Source of the DNA: an uncultured Eubacterium sp. | GTDB lineage: Bacteria > Bacillota > Clostridia > Oscillospirales > Acutalibacteraceae | Length of the DNA stretch: 64,000 nt | Direction: 5' to 3' | Assembly (NCBI GenBank): GCA_934561395.1 | Contig: CAKTGF010000006.1 | Location: 1-64,000, forward strand | Shown: positions 8,896 to 16,399 of the stretch, piece by piece | Layout: every line of letters begins with the position of its first letter | Numbering within the stretch: position 1 is the first letter of the stretch | Made by a program: the position numbers and the translations under genes | The notes under the pieces: model-generated | What the model was told of the DNA's origin: nothing | The model's database searches: none | What the model saw: the letters and a program-made list of their open reading frames with translations, nothing else

Positions 8896-10326
8896 TTACG
8901 GTAAATAGTTTGCCGGGTTAACGGCGTAGGACTGGCTGGGGCCGCCTACCCTGACCTCAAAGTGGCAGTGGGGGCCTGTGGAGTTGCCCGTTGAGCCCGA
9001 GTATGCAATAAGCTGCCCCTTGCTCACATGCTCGCCCTCCGACACAACCCTTCTGTTGTTGTGTGCATAAAGGGTGTAAACGGTTTTGCCCGAGGATGTG
9101 GTTTTGTCGTGACGGATTACAATATATCTTCCGTATGAGCGGTATGAGCCGTCAGAATTTGTAAGGTCGGCAGATATAATAACCGTGCCTGACTCCGCCG
9201 CAACTATTTTTTGATTAACATTTCCCCTTGTGGAGAAATCGCAGCCTGTGTGGCCTGCGTAAGCACCGAAGCCGCAGGTAATTGTTGTGTATGCCGGGCA
9301 GGGATATGTCAGGCTGATGTAATTTGACTGTGGCTTTTTGGTGGTAGTAGTTGTGGTAGGCTTAGTAGTGCCGGGTTCGTGCTGTGAGTTATCCGCCCTT
9401 TGGGTTGTGGTTGTTGTAGTAGTTGTGGTAGTAGTTGTAGTGGTGGTTGTGTATTTTTTGTCAGCCTCTTCAATAGCAGCGTCGATTTCGTCAAGCTCTT
9501 CCTGTGTAATATCACGGTATTCGCCGTATTTTTTAGTTTTATCGTGGAGCTGCTTTAAAAGTGCATTAGCCTCAAGTTGCTGCTGTTCAATAACGCTGCG
9601 CTGTGACTGCATATCCTCCTGCTTTTCCAGCAAATCTATTTTTTCGGTTTTAAGGCTTTCCTTATCTTGGGCTAAGGTTATGCGGCTGTCCTCCAGCTCG
9701 GTGCGCTTATCCCCAAGCTTGTGAACGGTTTTAACTATTTCGTCCGTTTGCACCTTAACATTTGCAAGGAGTATTCCGTCCTGCCTTGATACCGCTTTAA
9801 TCATTTCGTACCTGGTGTAAAGCTGAGCCATGCCGTCGCTTTCCAGCAAAAATGTAAGGGTGCTAACCTGATAGCCGCTCACATACATTGCCCTCATTCG
9901 CTGTGCAAAAAGCTCGTAAGTATCCTCAAACTCCTTGTTAAGCTCTGTTGTTTGCTTTTCAAGGTCTGTTATCTCCAGCTTTATATTTTTTATTTCATCC
10001 TCATTGTTTGAAATTGTTTTTTCAAGGTTTTCAACCTTTTCCTCAATGGCGTCCGCCTCCTGCTTAGCCAGCTGATACTGCTGGTTCAGGTATTGGATTT
10101 TTTGGTCCAAGGCGTCAATATATTCTTCGGTTTCCTTGCTTTCGGTGCCAAGCTCGTCAAGCTTTGCGTTAACCTCCGCAAGGTTCTTTTCAAGCTGTGT
10201 GCGCTGCTCATCCAACGACATTGAAGAATCTGCCGCAGAAACCGTGTTTGCCGGCATTGTAAATACAAATGCAAAAACAAAAGCAAATACCATGCACAAG
10301 CCCTTAAATGTGTTTGACTTTTTCAA
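8896..10326 (-). CDS. Secreted M23 peptidoglycan hydrolase with poly-Thr linker (paralog 2 of 3)
   Basis: 476 aa from a TTG at 10326. A GTG at 10335 is in frame but overlaps the GGAGG ribosome site, while the TTG lies 7 bases after it and gives a clean MKKS signal peptide. The N-terminal coiled coil (about 33-280) contains EYIDALDQKI and FEDTYELFAQRMRAMYVSG, as in its neighbours. A threonine-rich linker follows, with 16 consecutive Thr codons at 9403-9450 and a second run of six. The M23 domain at the end has H359, D363 and H455. The linker may span the wall and is a candidate for O-glycosylation. It has its own promoter at 10395-10423, so it can be expressed apart from ftsEX. Confidence 0.9.
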   Translation of the reverse strand: MKKSNTFKGLCMVFAFVFAFVFTMPANTVSAADSSMSLDEQRTQLEKNLAEVNAKLDELGTESKETEEYIDALDQKIQYLNQQYQLAKQEADAIEEKVENLEKTISNNEDEIKNIKLEITDLEKQTTELNKEFEDTYELFAQRMRAMYVSGYQVSTLTFLLESDGMAQLYTRYEMIKAVSRQDGILLANVKVQTDEIVKTVHKLGDKRTELEDSRITLAQDKESLKTEKIDLLEKQEDMQSQRSVIEQQQLEANALLKQLHDKTKKYGEYRDITQEELDEIDAAIEEADKKYTTTTTTTTTTTTTTTTQRADNSQHEPGTTKPTTTTTTKKPQSNYISLTYPCPAYTTITCGFGAYAGHTGCDFSTRGNVNQKIVAAESGTVIISADLTNSDGSYRSYGRYIVIRHDKTTSSGKTVYTLYAHNNRRVVSEGEHVSKGQLIAYSGSTGNSTGPHCHFEVRVGGPSQSYAVNPANYLP

Positions 10327-10394
10327 TGCGCCCACCTCCGAATTACTATTTTAAAGTTCTGATAATTACACATAATCATTGTAACACATTTATT

Positions 10395-10423
10395 ATTATA
10401 AGTAAAACACAATTTATTACCAA
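10395..10423 (-). promoter_or_regulatory. Promoter of the second M23 gene
   Basis: TTGGTA and a perfect TATAAT are 17 bp apart on the minus strand. The leader of about 60 bases ends in CGGAGGTGG before the TTG start. The -35 lies within ATTTGGTAATAAA, a motif that recurs at other promoters in this window. Confidence 0.7.
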
Positions 10424-10470
10424 ATGTTAATTTTTTTAATAAAGAAAATCCCATATTTTACCACAAAGTG

Positions 10471-10506
10471 CAAAACGGCTTTAACCAAAAAGTTAAAGCC
10501 ATTTTG
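10471..10506 (-). terminator. Hairpin after the first M23 gene, probable terminator
   Basis: A 9-bp perfect stem (GGCTTTAAC with GTTAAAGCC) extends by five A-T/C-G pairs past one mismatch, so the 3' arm ends in GTTTTG. It follows the stop of the M23 gene fused to ftsEX by overlap and precedes the promoter of the next paralog. The U-run lies mostly within the stem, so some read-through is likely. Confidence 0.55.
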
Positions 10507-10522
10507 TTATTTAAATATTGAA

Positions 10523-11776
10523 TTATAAGTAGCTTAACGGGTTAACCCTTGTTCCGTTAACACGCACCTCAAAGTGGCAGTGAGGGCCTGTGGAGTTGCC
10601 TGTGGAGCCGCTCCTTGCAATTTGCTGACCCTTTGAAACGGTTTGGCCAACGCTTACCAAAAGAGTGGTGTTGTGTGCATAAAGGGTTGAAAGACCGTTG
10701 CCGTGGTCGATAATCAAATAGTGACCGTAGCTGTAATTAAGGTTTTTAGCACAGATTACTTTGCCAGATGCGGCAGCATAAACCGGTGTGCCTGAAGGAC
10801 AGGGGAAATCAACACCGCCGTGATAACGGCCGCTTGAATAGTTGGGATAGCCTGCCGAAATTGAACGGTAGCTGGTAGGATAGCCCAAGGTGCCGCTGTA
10901 AGCGCCGTTGCCGCTTGAGCCGTTGATTGTGCCTGTGCCGTGTGAGGCGTTTGAGTAAGCCGCCTGAATTTCGCTTTCAACCTTTGCAAGTTCCTCTTGG
11001 TTTGAGCTGATGGATTCAAGGTATTCTGTGGTTTGACTTGCAAGCTTTTTAATCAGAGCGTTGCACTCGGCAACCTCTGCGTCAAGTTCGGATTTTTTGG
11101 ATTTAATTTCAGCAATACTTGATTCCAGCGACTTTTTATCCTTTTCCAAGGCTGCCTTGTCGTCATCAAGTTGAACTCGCTTTTCCTGAAGGGTGACCTT
11201 TTGCTCCTCAATTTCATTCATCTTGTCAATAAGTGAATTTAAGGTGTCGCTGTCCTGCTTGGAAACGGATTTAATCATCTGCGAGCGAGTTAAAATAGAG
11301 CTTATGTCGCTGCTTGTCAAAAGCACCTCAAGGTTGCTTACGCTGCCTGAAATATACATTGCCCTAAGCCTTTGGCAGTATTCCTCAAACAGCTTGTCAA
11401 ACTCTGCCTGCTTTTCGTTGATTTTATCCTGAATATCGTTAATTTCTTTTTCGGTTTTTGCTATTTTTTCGGTAATTGTGTCAATCTGGGATTGGAGCTC
11501 GTCAGCATCCTCCTGAAGCACATCTACCTGGTCCTGCAAAAGCTGAATTTTTTTGTCAAGAGCGCTGATATACTCCTCGGTATCCTTTTTTTCGGCAGAT
11601 AATTCGTTTACCTTCTCCTGTGCGGCGTTTATTTGCTGCTGGATTTTTTCCTTTTCGGAGCGTAGCTCGCTTGTGGATTTTGCATAAGCGTAAACCGCCG
11701 TGCCGGAAAATGAGCAAAGCATAAAGCAAATGCTGAGAACCAGTGAAAGCGCCTTTAAAGTGAACTTAGATTGCAC
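10523..11776 (-). CDS. Secreted M23 peptidoglycan hydrolase, likely FtsEX effector (paralog 1 of 3)
   Basis: 417 aa from a GTG that lies 11 bases inside the 3' end of ftsX, with GGAAGG upstream. It has a signal peptide (about 1-33) and a coiled coil (about 34-275) with EYISALDKKI and FEEYCQRLRAMYISG blocks. A short Ser/Gly-rich linker leads to an M23 domain with H319, D323 and H401. The coiled coil plus hydrolase directly after ftsX is the arrangement of PcsB, CwlO and EnvC systems, in which ATP hydrolysis by FtsE drives FtsX to unlock the hydrolase at the septum. Of the three paralogs this one is the strongest candidate for the FtsX-bound effector, because it is translationally coupled. Confidence 0.92.
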   Translation of the reverse strand: MQSKFTLKALSLVLSICFMLCSFSGTAVYAYAKSTSELRSEKEKIQQQINAAQEKVNELSAEKKDTEEYISALDKKIQLLQDQVDVLQEDADELQSQIDTITEKIAKTEKEINDIQDKINEKQAEFDKLFEEYCQRLRAMYISGSVSNLEVLLTSSDISSILTRSQMIKSVSKQDSDTLNSLIDKMNEIEEQKVTLQEKRVQLDDDKAALEKDKKSLESSIAEIKSKKSELDAEVAECNALIKKLASQTTEYLESISSNQEELAKVESEIQAAYSNASHGTGTINGSSGNGAYSGTLGYPTSYRSISAGYPNYSSGRYHGGVDFPCPSGTPVYAAASGKVICAKNLNYSYGHYLIIDHGNGLSTLYAHNTTLLVSVGQTVSKGQQIARSGSTGNSTGPHCHFEVRVNGTRVNPLSYL

Positions 11777-12689
11777 TTATCTCACTACCTTCCTTGTTAA
11801 GATATTTGCCCATTGTGATTAATGAGCCGCCAACGCCGCTGATAATGCCGATGCCAACAAAAGCGCCCAGCATATAAAGTGCGTAGCTCTTGAAATCAAG
11901 AGGAATCAGGCTCAGGGAATTTAACAAATCGCTGAATTGGTTAACCGCCAGCTCATAAATGCCCCATACAACCCCAAGGGACAGAACACCTGAGATTACA
12001 CCGAGAATTACGCCCTCAACAATAAACGGCAGCCTTACAAATGAATTTGTAGCGCCCACCGATTTCATAATGCTGATTTCAAGGCGGCGTGAATAAACGG
12101 TAAGCTTGATTGTGTTTGAAATAATGAAAAGTGAAATTGCAAATAAAACTGCTATAATCGCAATTGCAATAATTGAAATGCCGTGGCTGATGGTTTGCAG
12201 CTTTTTGGCAAGGTCACTGTTTTCACGAACGGTGTCGATATTGTCAAGCTGCTTAATTTGGCTTACTGTTTCCTTAAACAACGAAAGGTCGGATACCGTA
12301 ACCTTGTAAGCGTCCGGCAGAGGGATTTTATCCGGGTTGATTTCGGTAAAGAACTCGGCCTGTGCCTCGCCCATTGTTTTTAACTGGTCCTGCCAAGCGC
12401 TTTCCTTATCCACAAATTCAACGCTTTGAATGTTGTCCATAGCCTCGATACTGTCCTTCATAGCGGCAATATCCTCCTGGCTGGTGCCATCCTCAATGTA
12501 AACCATAATTACATTCTCATCCTCAATTCGGTCAACCAGCGAGTTGATGTTAAGGAAAATCATTGAGGCGGAGCCTATAAGAACAAGGCAGCATAAAAGA
12601 ACGCTGATTGATGCAATTGACATCATCCTGTTTGTCCAGCTGTTCCTAAAGCCCTCTTTAATAAGATACTTTAAGCTTGAACCTGTCAT
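11766..12689 (-). CDS. ftsX: Cell division protein FtsX (permease-like)
   Basis: 307 aa with the FtsX topology: one membrane segment at about 22-45, an extracellular loop of about 120 residues that would contact the hydrolase coiled coil, then three membrane segments (about 170-195, 223-250, 265-295). The ATG overlaps the ftsE stop (TAATG), and its 3' end overlaps the M23 gene, so the three are made as a unit. It transmits the ATPase cycle of FtsE across the membrane. Confidence 0.96.
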   Translation of the reverse strand: MTGSSLKYLIKEGFRNSWTNRMMSIASISVLLCCLVLIGSASMIFLNINSLVDRIEDENVIMVYIEDGTSQEDIAAMKDSIEAMDNIQSVEFVDKESAWQDQLKTMGEAQAEFFTEINPDKIPLPDAYKVTVSDLSLFKETVSQIKQLDNIDTVRENSDLAKKLQTISHGISIIAIAIIAVLFAISLFIISNTIKLTVYSRRLEISIMKSVGATNSFVRLPFIVEGVILGVISGVLSLGVVWGIYELAVNQFSDLLNSLSLIPLDFKSYALYMLGAFVGIGIISGVGGSLITMGKYLNKEGSEISAI

Positions 12690-13519
12690 TATTGCTCACC
12701 CCCATTGTTATCGTCTGTGCTGTCGGCAGAGCCAACCATTTCTTCAAGGTTATCAAAAACCTCGGTAACATTTTGTTGCTTAACATCCTCTTCAAAATAG
12801 AACATATCGGTAGCCTCTTCCGGCTGCTTGTTTTTAAACTTGGCAAAGGTTGGGTCCGGTGTGTCTGACACAACTTGTCCGTTTTGAATAACTATAACCC
12901 TTCTTTGGAAGGAACGAACCAAATCGTGCTCATGAGTTACCATAACAACCGTTGTGCCGCTGTTGTTGATTTTTGTAAGAAGGTCAACAATTTCGTGGCT
13001 CATTTCAGGGTCAACATTACCTGTGGGCTCATCTGCAATAATGAGCTTTGGGTTGTTAACCAGGGCCCTTGCAAGCGAAACACGCTGCTGCTCGCCGCCT
13101 GAAAGCTCGTTTGGCATTGAGCGTGCCTTTTTTGAAAGGCCTACAAGCTGGAGAATGTAGGGAACCCTTTTTCTTATATCCTTTTCCTTTGCGCCGATAA
13201 CACGCATTGCAAACGCAACATTATCATATACCGACATTTTAGGGATAATTCTGAAATCCTGGAACACAATGCCCATGGTTCTTCTGTAATACGGAACATT
13301 GCGTTTTTTCATTGTTGCCGACGAATAGTCGTTAACTATTACTTCGCCCTCGGTGGGCTTTTCCTCATGCATAATCAGCTTCAAAAATGTACTTTTTCCG
13401 GCACCTGACGAACCTACGACAAATACAAACTCGCCGTCCTCAATCTTGATATTAACATTGTCAAGCGCTTTTGTGCCGTTGCTGTCATATACTTTTGTAA
13501 CATCTCTAAATTCTATCAC
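12689..13519 (-). CDS. ftsE: Cell division ATP-binding protein FtsE
   Basis: 276 aa from a GTG at 13519 with GGAG eight bases upstream. The frame is open further upstream, but only this start gives the conserved IEFRDVTKVY N-terminus. Walker A GSSGAGKST is at 36-44, the ABC signature is LSGGEQQR, and Walker B is LIIADEP. After the usual FtsE end there is an acidic tail of about 50-60 residues (FEEDVKQQNVTEVFDNLEE and beyond), not present in compact FtsE proteins. It powers FtsX on the cytoplasmic side. Two promoters lie upstream in the 333-bp gap. Confidence 0.96.
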   Translation of the reverse strand: MIEFRDVTKVYDSNGTKALDNVNIKIEDGEFVFVVGSSGAGKSTFLKLIMHEEKPTEGEVIVNDYSSATMKKRNVPYYRRTMGIVFQDFRIIPKMSVYDNVAFAMRVIGAKEKDIRKRVPYILQLVGLSKKARSMPNELSGGEQQRVSLARALVNNPKLIIADEPTGNVDPEMSHEIVDLLTKINNSGTTVVMVTHEHDLVRSFQRRVIVIQNGQVVSDTPDPTFAKFKNKQPEEATDMFYFEEDVKQQNVTEVFDNLEEMVGSADSTDDNNGGEQ

Positions 13520-13584
13520 AGTTATTACTCCTAACCTAAAAAATCGTAAAAACGCCCATGGGGAACATTGCCCCATATTTTTAT

Positions 13585-13613
13585 ATAATATATCAATTTG
13601 CTTTATTATGCAA
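13585..13613 (-). promoter_or_regulatory. Proximal ftsE promoter
   Basis: TTGCAT and TATTAT are 17 bp apart on the minus strand, about 65 bases before the ftsE GTG. The leader contains a 6-bp hairpin (ATGGGG/CCCCAT at 13558-13576). Confidence 0.5.
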
Positions 13614-13689
13614 TAGTTTTGTGTAGTTTTTTTGTAAATTTTGTTACCATTATGTAAACTAATTGCCGCCATCGCAGTTTTTTCAACAA

Positions 13690-13717
13690 ATTATAGCAGG
13701 CAATAAAAAATTTTCAA
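13690..13717 (-). promoter_or_regulatory. Distal ftsE promoter with extended -10
   Basis: TTGAAA and a perfect TATAAT are 16 bp apart, with TGC directly before the -10 (extended -10 type). The sequence CTGGTAACAAATT abuts the -35 on its upstream side, and a second GGTAACAAA on the minus strand lies downstream at 13640-13650. The 13520-13852 gap otherwise holds only AT-rich sequence and the terminator of the next gene. Confidence 0.65.
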
Positions 13718-13806
13718 CTGGTAACAAATTTTGTGATTTTTTATTACAAAATCCAAAAAATGACAAAGGCAGCTATAAGCAATTACAAGCAAAGCACAAA
13801 GAAAAC

Positions 13807-13832
13807 ACCGATTGCACATAAATGCAATCGGT
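13807..13832 (-). terminator. Intrinsic terminator of the PucR-like regulator
   Basis: A 10-bp perfect stem (ACCGATTGCA with TGCAATCGGT) and a 6-base loop lie just after the regulator stop, followed on the minus strand by GTTTTCTTTG. Confidence 0.8.
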
Positions 13833-13852
13833 ATTTTAATTTATAGCCGCTA

Positions 13853-14938
13853 TTAATACTTAATAGGTGTTGAGCTAAGGTATTTGTTAACCATAAGGGC
13901 TACTTTAAATACTATAGCGTCGTCAAACTCTCTAAGGTCAAGGCCTGTGAGCTTTTTGATTTTTTCAAGACGGTAAACAAGTGTGTTTCTGTGAACAAAA
14001 AGCTTTCTTGAGGTTTCGGAAACATTAAGGTTGTTTTCAAAGAACTTTTGAATTGTGAACAGGGTTTCCTGGTCAAGGGAATCAATTGAGCCCTTTTTGA
14101 AAACCTCCTTAAGGAACATATCGCAAAGAGTTGTGGGCAGCTGATAAATAAGGCGGGCAATGCCTAAATTTTCATAGCTGACAATTGAGCGCTCGGTATC
14201 GAACACTTTGCCGACCTCAAGGGCAACCTGGCCCTCCTTAAAGCTCCTTGCAAGCTCCTTAATGCCTGTAACGCAGGTGCCGATACCCACAACGGCTGTG
14301 CAGTAAAATTCTGTTGAAAGAGTGTCGCAAATAGACTGAGCAAGCTTTTCCAAATCTTTGCGCTCAACATTGGGTCGAACCTCTTTAATCAACGCAATAT
14401 CGTTTTCGTTAATGTTTATTACAAAATCCTTTGTTTTGTCAGGGAAGAAGTTTTGAATAACATCAAAAACGGAAATATCGTTTGTCTTTGTAACCCTGAT
14501 TAAAAATACAACACGGGTAGCGTCGTTATTAAAGCGAAGTTCCCTTGATTTAATGTAAATATCGCCGGGGAGTATGTTGTCAAGAATAACATTTTTCACA
14601 AAGTTTGAACGGTCAAACTTTTCATCGTTATTTTTCTTGATTTGGTCAAGTGCAATTGCGATAATGCCTGCATAATGACGGCTCATTTCATCTGTTCCGT
14701 CAACAAAAACGGCATATTCAGGGTGAACCTTGTCGCCAAAAGCCTTATAGGTGCAGGAATCAACACAAATCTGTGTGCCGTTAAAAACTCCTGCGGCAAC
14801 AATGCCCTTTCTTACCTCGCCAATCAAACCAAGCTCGCTGCATGATACAATTGAACCGCTTTCGTCAACAACGCCGATAGTTCTGTCAACCGCCTCACGC
14901 ATTTGGTTAATTATGCCTTGAAATAATTTGTTTGGCAT
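13853..14938 (-). CDS. PucR/CdaR-type transcriptional regulator
   Basis: 361 aa from the ATG at 14938, with AAAGGA eight bases upstream; two earlier in-frame ATGs lie over or before the ribosome site. The N-terminal part resembles the sugar-diacid sensing domain of CdaR. A GGDEF-like central region follows (about 120-290). The C-terminus is a PucR-type helix-turn-helix (about 300-355) with NVSETSRKLFVHRNTLVYRL. Such proteins usually activate one metabolic operon in response to a small ligand. No catabolic operon adjoins it, so the target is unclear. Two GTGCAC half-sites lie between its promoter and start and may allow self-regulation. Confidence 0.82.
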   Translation of the reverse strand: MPNKLFQGIINQMREAVDRTIGVVDESGSIVSCSELGLIGEVRKGIVAAGVFNGTQICVDSCTYKAFGDKVHPEYAVFVDGTDEMSRHYAGIIAIALDQIKKNNDEKFDRSNFVKNVILDNILPGDIYIKSRELRFNNDATRVVFLIRVTKTNDISVFDVIQNFFPDKTKDFVININENDIALIKEVRPNVERKDLEKLAQSICDTLSTEFYCTAVVGIGTCVTGIKELARSFKEGQVALEVGKVFDTERSIVSYENLGIARLIYQLPTTLCDMFLKEVFKKGSIDSLDQETLFTIQKFFENNLNVSETSRKLFVHRNTLVYRLEKIKKLTGLDLREFDDAIVFKVALMVNKYLSSTPIKY

Positions 14939-14959
14939 TAAAACCATCCTTTCATATAG

Positions 14960-14992
14960 GTGCACAAATAAGCTGATATTTAAATAGTGCAC
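14960..14992. promoter_or_regulatory. Repeated GTGCAC sites in the regulator leader
   Basis: On the minus strand TTTGTGCAC occurs twice with GTGCAC centres 27 bp apart, between the promoter and the ribosome site of the PucR-like gene. GTGCAC is itself palindromic. The position would suit autoregulation, but this rests only on the repeat. Confidence 0.35.
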
Positions 14993-15018
14993 AAAAAAAA
15001 TTCAAATCCATTGTAGAT

Positions 15019-15047
15019 ATTATACAAGAGATTTGAACAGATTTCAA
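15019..15047 (-). promoter_or_regulatory. Promoter of the PucR-like regulator
   Basis: TTGAAA and a perfect TATAAT are exactly 17 bp apart on the minus strand, giving a leader of about 75 bases that contains the GTGCAC repeats. Confidence 0.75.
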
Positions 15048-15156
15048 CCTTTTTAACAAAAAATCTTAAAATTAATTGTCGTTTTTGCATAAACTTGTCA
15101 ATCGCCACTCAATATATTGTGTCGAATTTTGGGGCGTTGCGTATGTATTGTTATTA

Positions 15157-15870
15157 TCAGGGCCTTTCTTTTATTAACAAAAGCTCCTGTTCTGTCAAAA
15201 ATCTGCACTCCCCCGGGGCAAGCATATCGTCAAGGGGTAAATTGCCCATGGCAATTCTTTTAAGCTCAACCACTGTTATGCCGTGCTTTTTAAACATTCT
15301 TTTTACCTGATGATAAAGCCCCTGCTTTAAAACAACTTTAGCAACCGTGTGCTCGCCGTTAAGGGGCTCAATCTCCGCAGAAAGGAGTCTTTCCTCCCCA
15401 AGGAACATTCCCCGGTTAAAATCCTTTACCAAGGCGTCGTCAAAGGGCTTGTCCAGTGTGGCAATATAAGTTTTGTTTATGTGCTTTTTAGGGCTTAAAA
15501 TATCGTGGGCAAATTCGCCGTCATCGGTTAAAAGCACAAAGCCAGTTGTATCCTTATCCAGCCTGCCGGCAGGAAAAAGCCCCCTGCGGCGCATTTGCTT
15601 TGGCACCAAATCAACAACGGTTTTTTCGTTTTTGCCCTCACTTGCGGAAATAACGCCCTTGGGCTTATTCATCATTATATAGACAAACCTGTTGTTAGCC
15701 ACCGGAAGCGAATTAACGGTAATGCTGTCATTATCGCCGCATTTTAAATCGGCAGTTTTTGCAGCCGCTCCGTTAACTGCCACACAGCCTTTTTTTATTA
15801 AATCCTTTGCCTGAGAACGGGTTATATTCAGTTGTCTCGAAATAATTTTATCCAATCTTTCCATCGCCAT
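15157..15870 (-). CDS. rsuA: 16S rRNA pseudouridine synthase (RsuA/RluB family)
   Basis: 237 aa. The N-terminal S4 RNA-binding domain (about 4-50) is followed by the pseudouridine synthase fold with the catalytic motif GRLDKDTTG, D105 being the nucleophile. RsuA-type enzymes modify one uridine of 16S rRNA; RluB-like activity on 23S cannot be excluded. The start lies 23 bases inside the DUF4830-like gene. It is the last gene of the FHA-FtsW-PBP-hflX run. The 15048-15156 stretch that follows shows no clear terminator. Confidence 0.93.
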   Translation of the reverse strand: MAMERLDKIISRQLNITRSQAKDLIKKGCVAVNGAAAKTADLKCGDNDSITVNSLPVANNRFVYIMMNKPKGVISASEGKNEKTVVDLVPKQMRRRGLFPAGRLDKDTTGFVLLTDDGEFAHDILSPKKHINKTYIATLDKPFDDALVKDFNRGMFLGEERLLSAEIEPLNGEHTVAKVVLKQGLYHQVKRMFKKHGITVVELKRIAMGNLPLDDMLAPGECRFLTEQELLLIKERP

Positions 15871-16333
15871 TGTTTTTACCTAAGGCCACCAAAAAGCCGT
15901 CCTTTGCCGAGGGGTCGCACAGGTCGGCGGCTATAAGCTCGCCGTTGCAAACTATCAGGTCGGCAATTATATTGTCGTTATTATCATAATTAGTAACATT
16001 ATATGTGTAAACCGTGGCAGGCTTACCCTTGTATTTGCTTAAATCAAAGCCCTGCTGCAGCTGAATTTTGTTGTATTTTGTGTAAACCTCGTTAAACTCC
16101 TGAGGAATTGTAATCTGCTTTTCGGTTTCCTCCGCCTTAACCTCCCAGCCAAGGGCGGTAATGTAGCTTTGCCTTTGCTCGGCGGTGCTGCAGGTTACCG
16201 AAACCTGGTTTGCCCTTTCGGCGGCACCGTTGTGGTTGCCGATAAATGTAAGCAAAATCACAATAACCCCGGTAAGTATTATTACCCCTGCAAAAATCAG
16301 CCTTGGGTTTGCTTTGATTGTTAACATGCGCAT
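15848..16333 (-). CDS. DUF4830-like membrane-anchored protein
   Basis: 161 aa from the ATG at 16333 (AGGTG five bases upstream). One N-terminal membrane helix (about 9-30) precedes an extracytoplasmic domain with RQSYITALGWEV, IPQEF.EVY.KYN and QGFDLSKYKGK. These blocks match my recollection of the DUF4830 family of Clostridia, whose function is unknown. It sits between hflX and rsuA and overlaps the latter. Confidence 0.7.
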   Translation of the reverse strand: MRMLTIKANPRLIFAGVIILTGVIVILLTFIGNHNGAAERANQVSVTCSTAEQRQSYITALGWEVKAEETEKQITIPQEFNEVYTKYNKIQLQQGFDLSKYKGKPATVYTYNVTNYDNNDNIIADLIVCNGELIAADLCDPSAKDGFLVALGKNNGDGKIG

Positions 16334-16399
16334 ATTATCACCTGACAGCTTGGACACAACGCCCAATTATTTTGTTTCAGTTAATAATATGCAGGCAGG

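Noticed and set aside
9403..9450. CRISPR-like or satellite repeat
   Set aside because: The repeat is in frame with a secreted hydrolase and encodes threonine throughout; there are no spacers. No CRISPR array was seen in the window.
9338..9724. Long valine-rich open frame on the plus strand opposite the second M23 gene
   Set aside because: It is the antisense of the poly-Thr and Ser/Glu-rich coiled-coil coding region, has no ribosome site and is low complexity.
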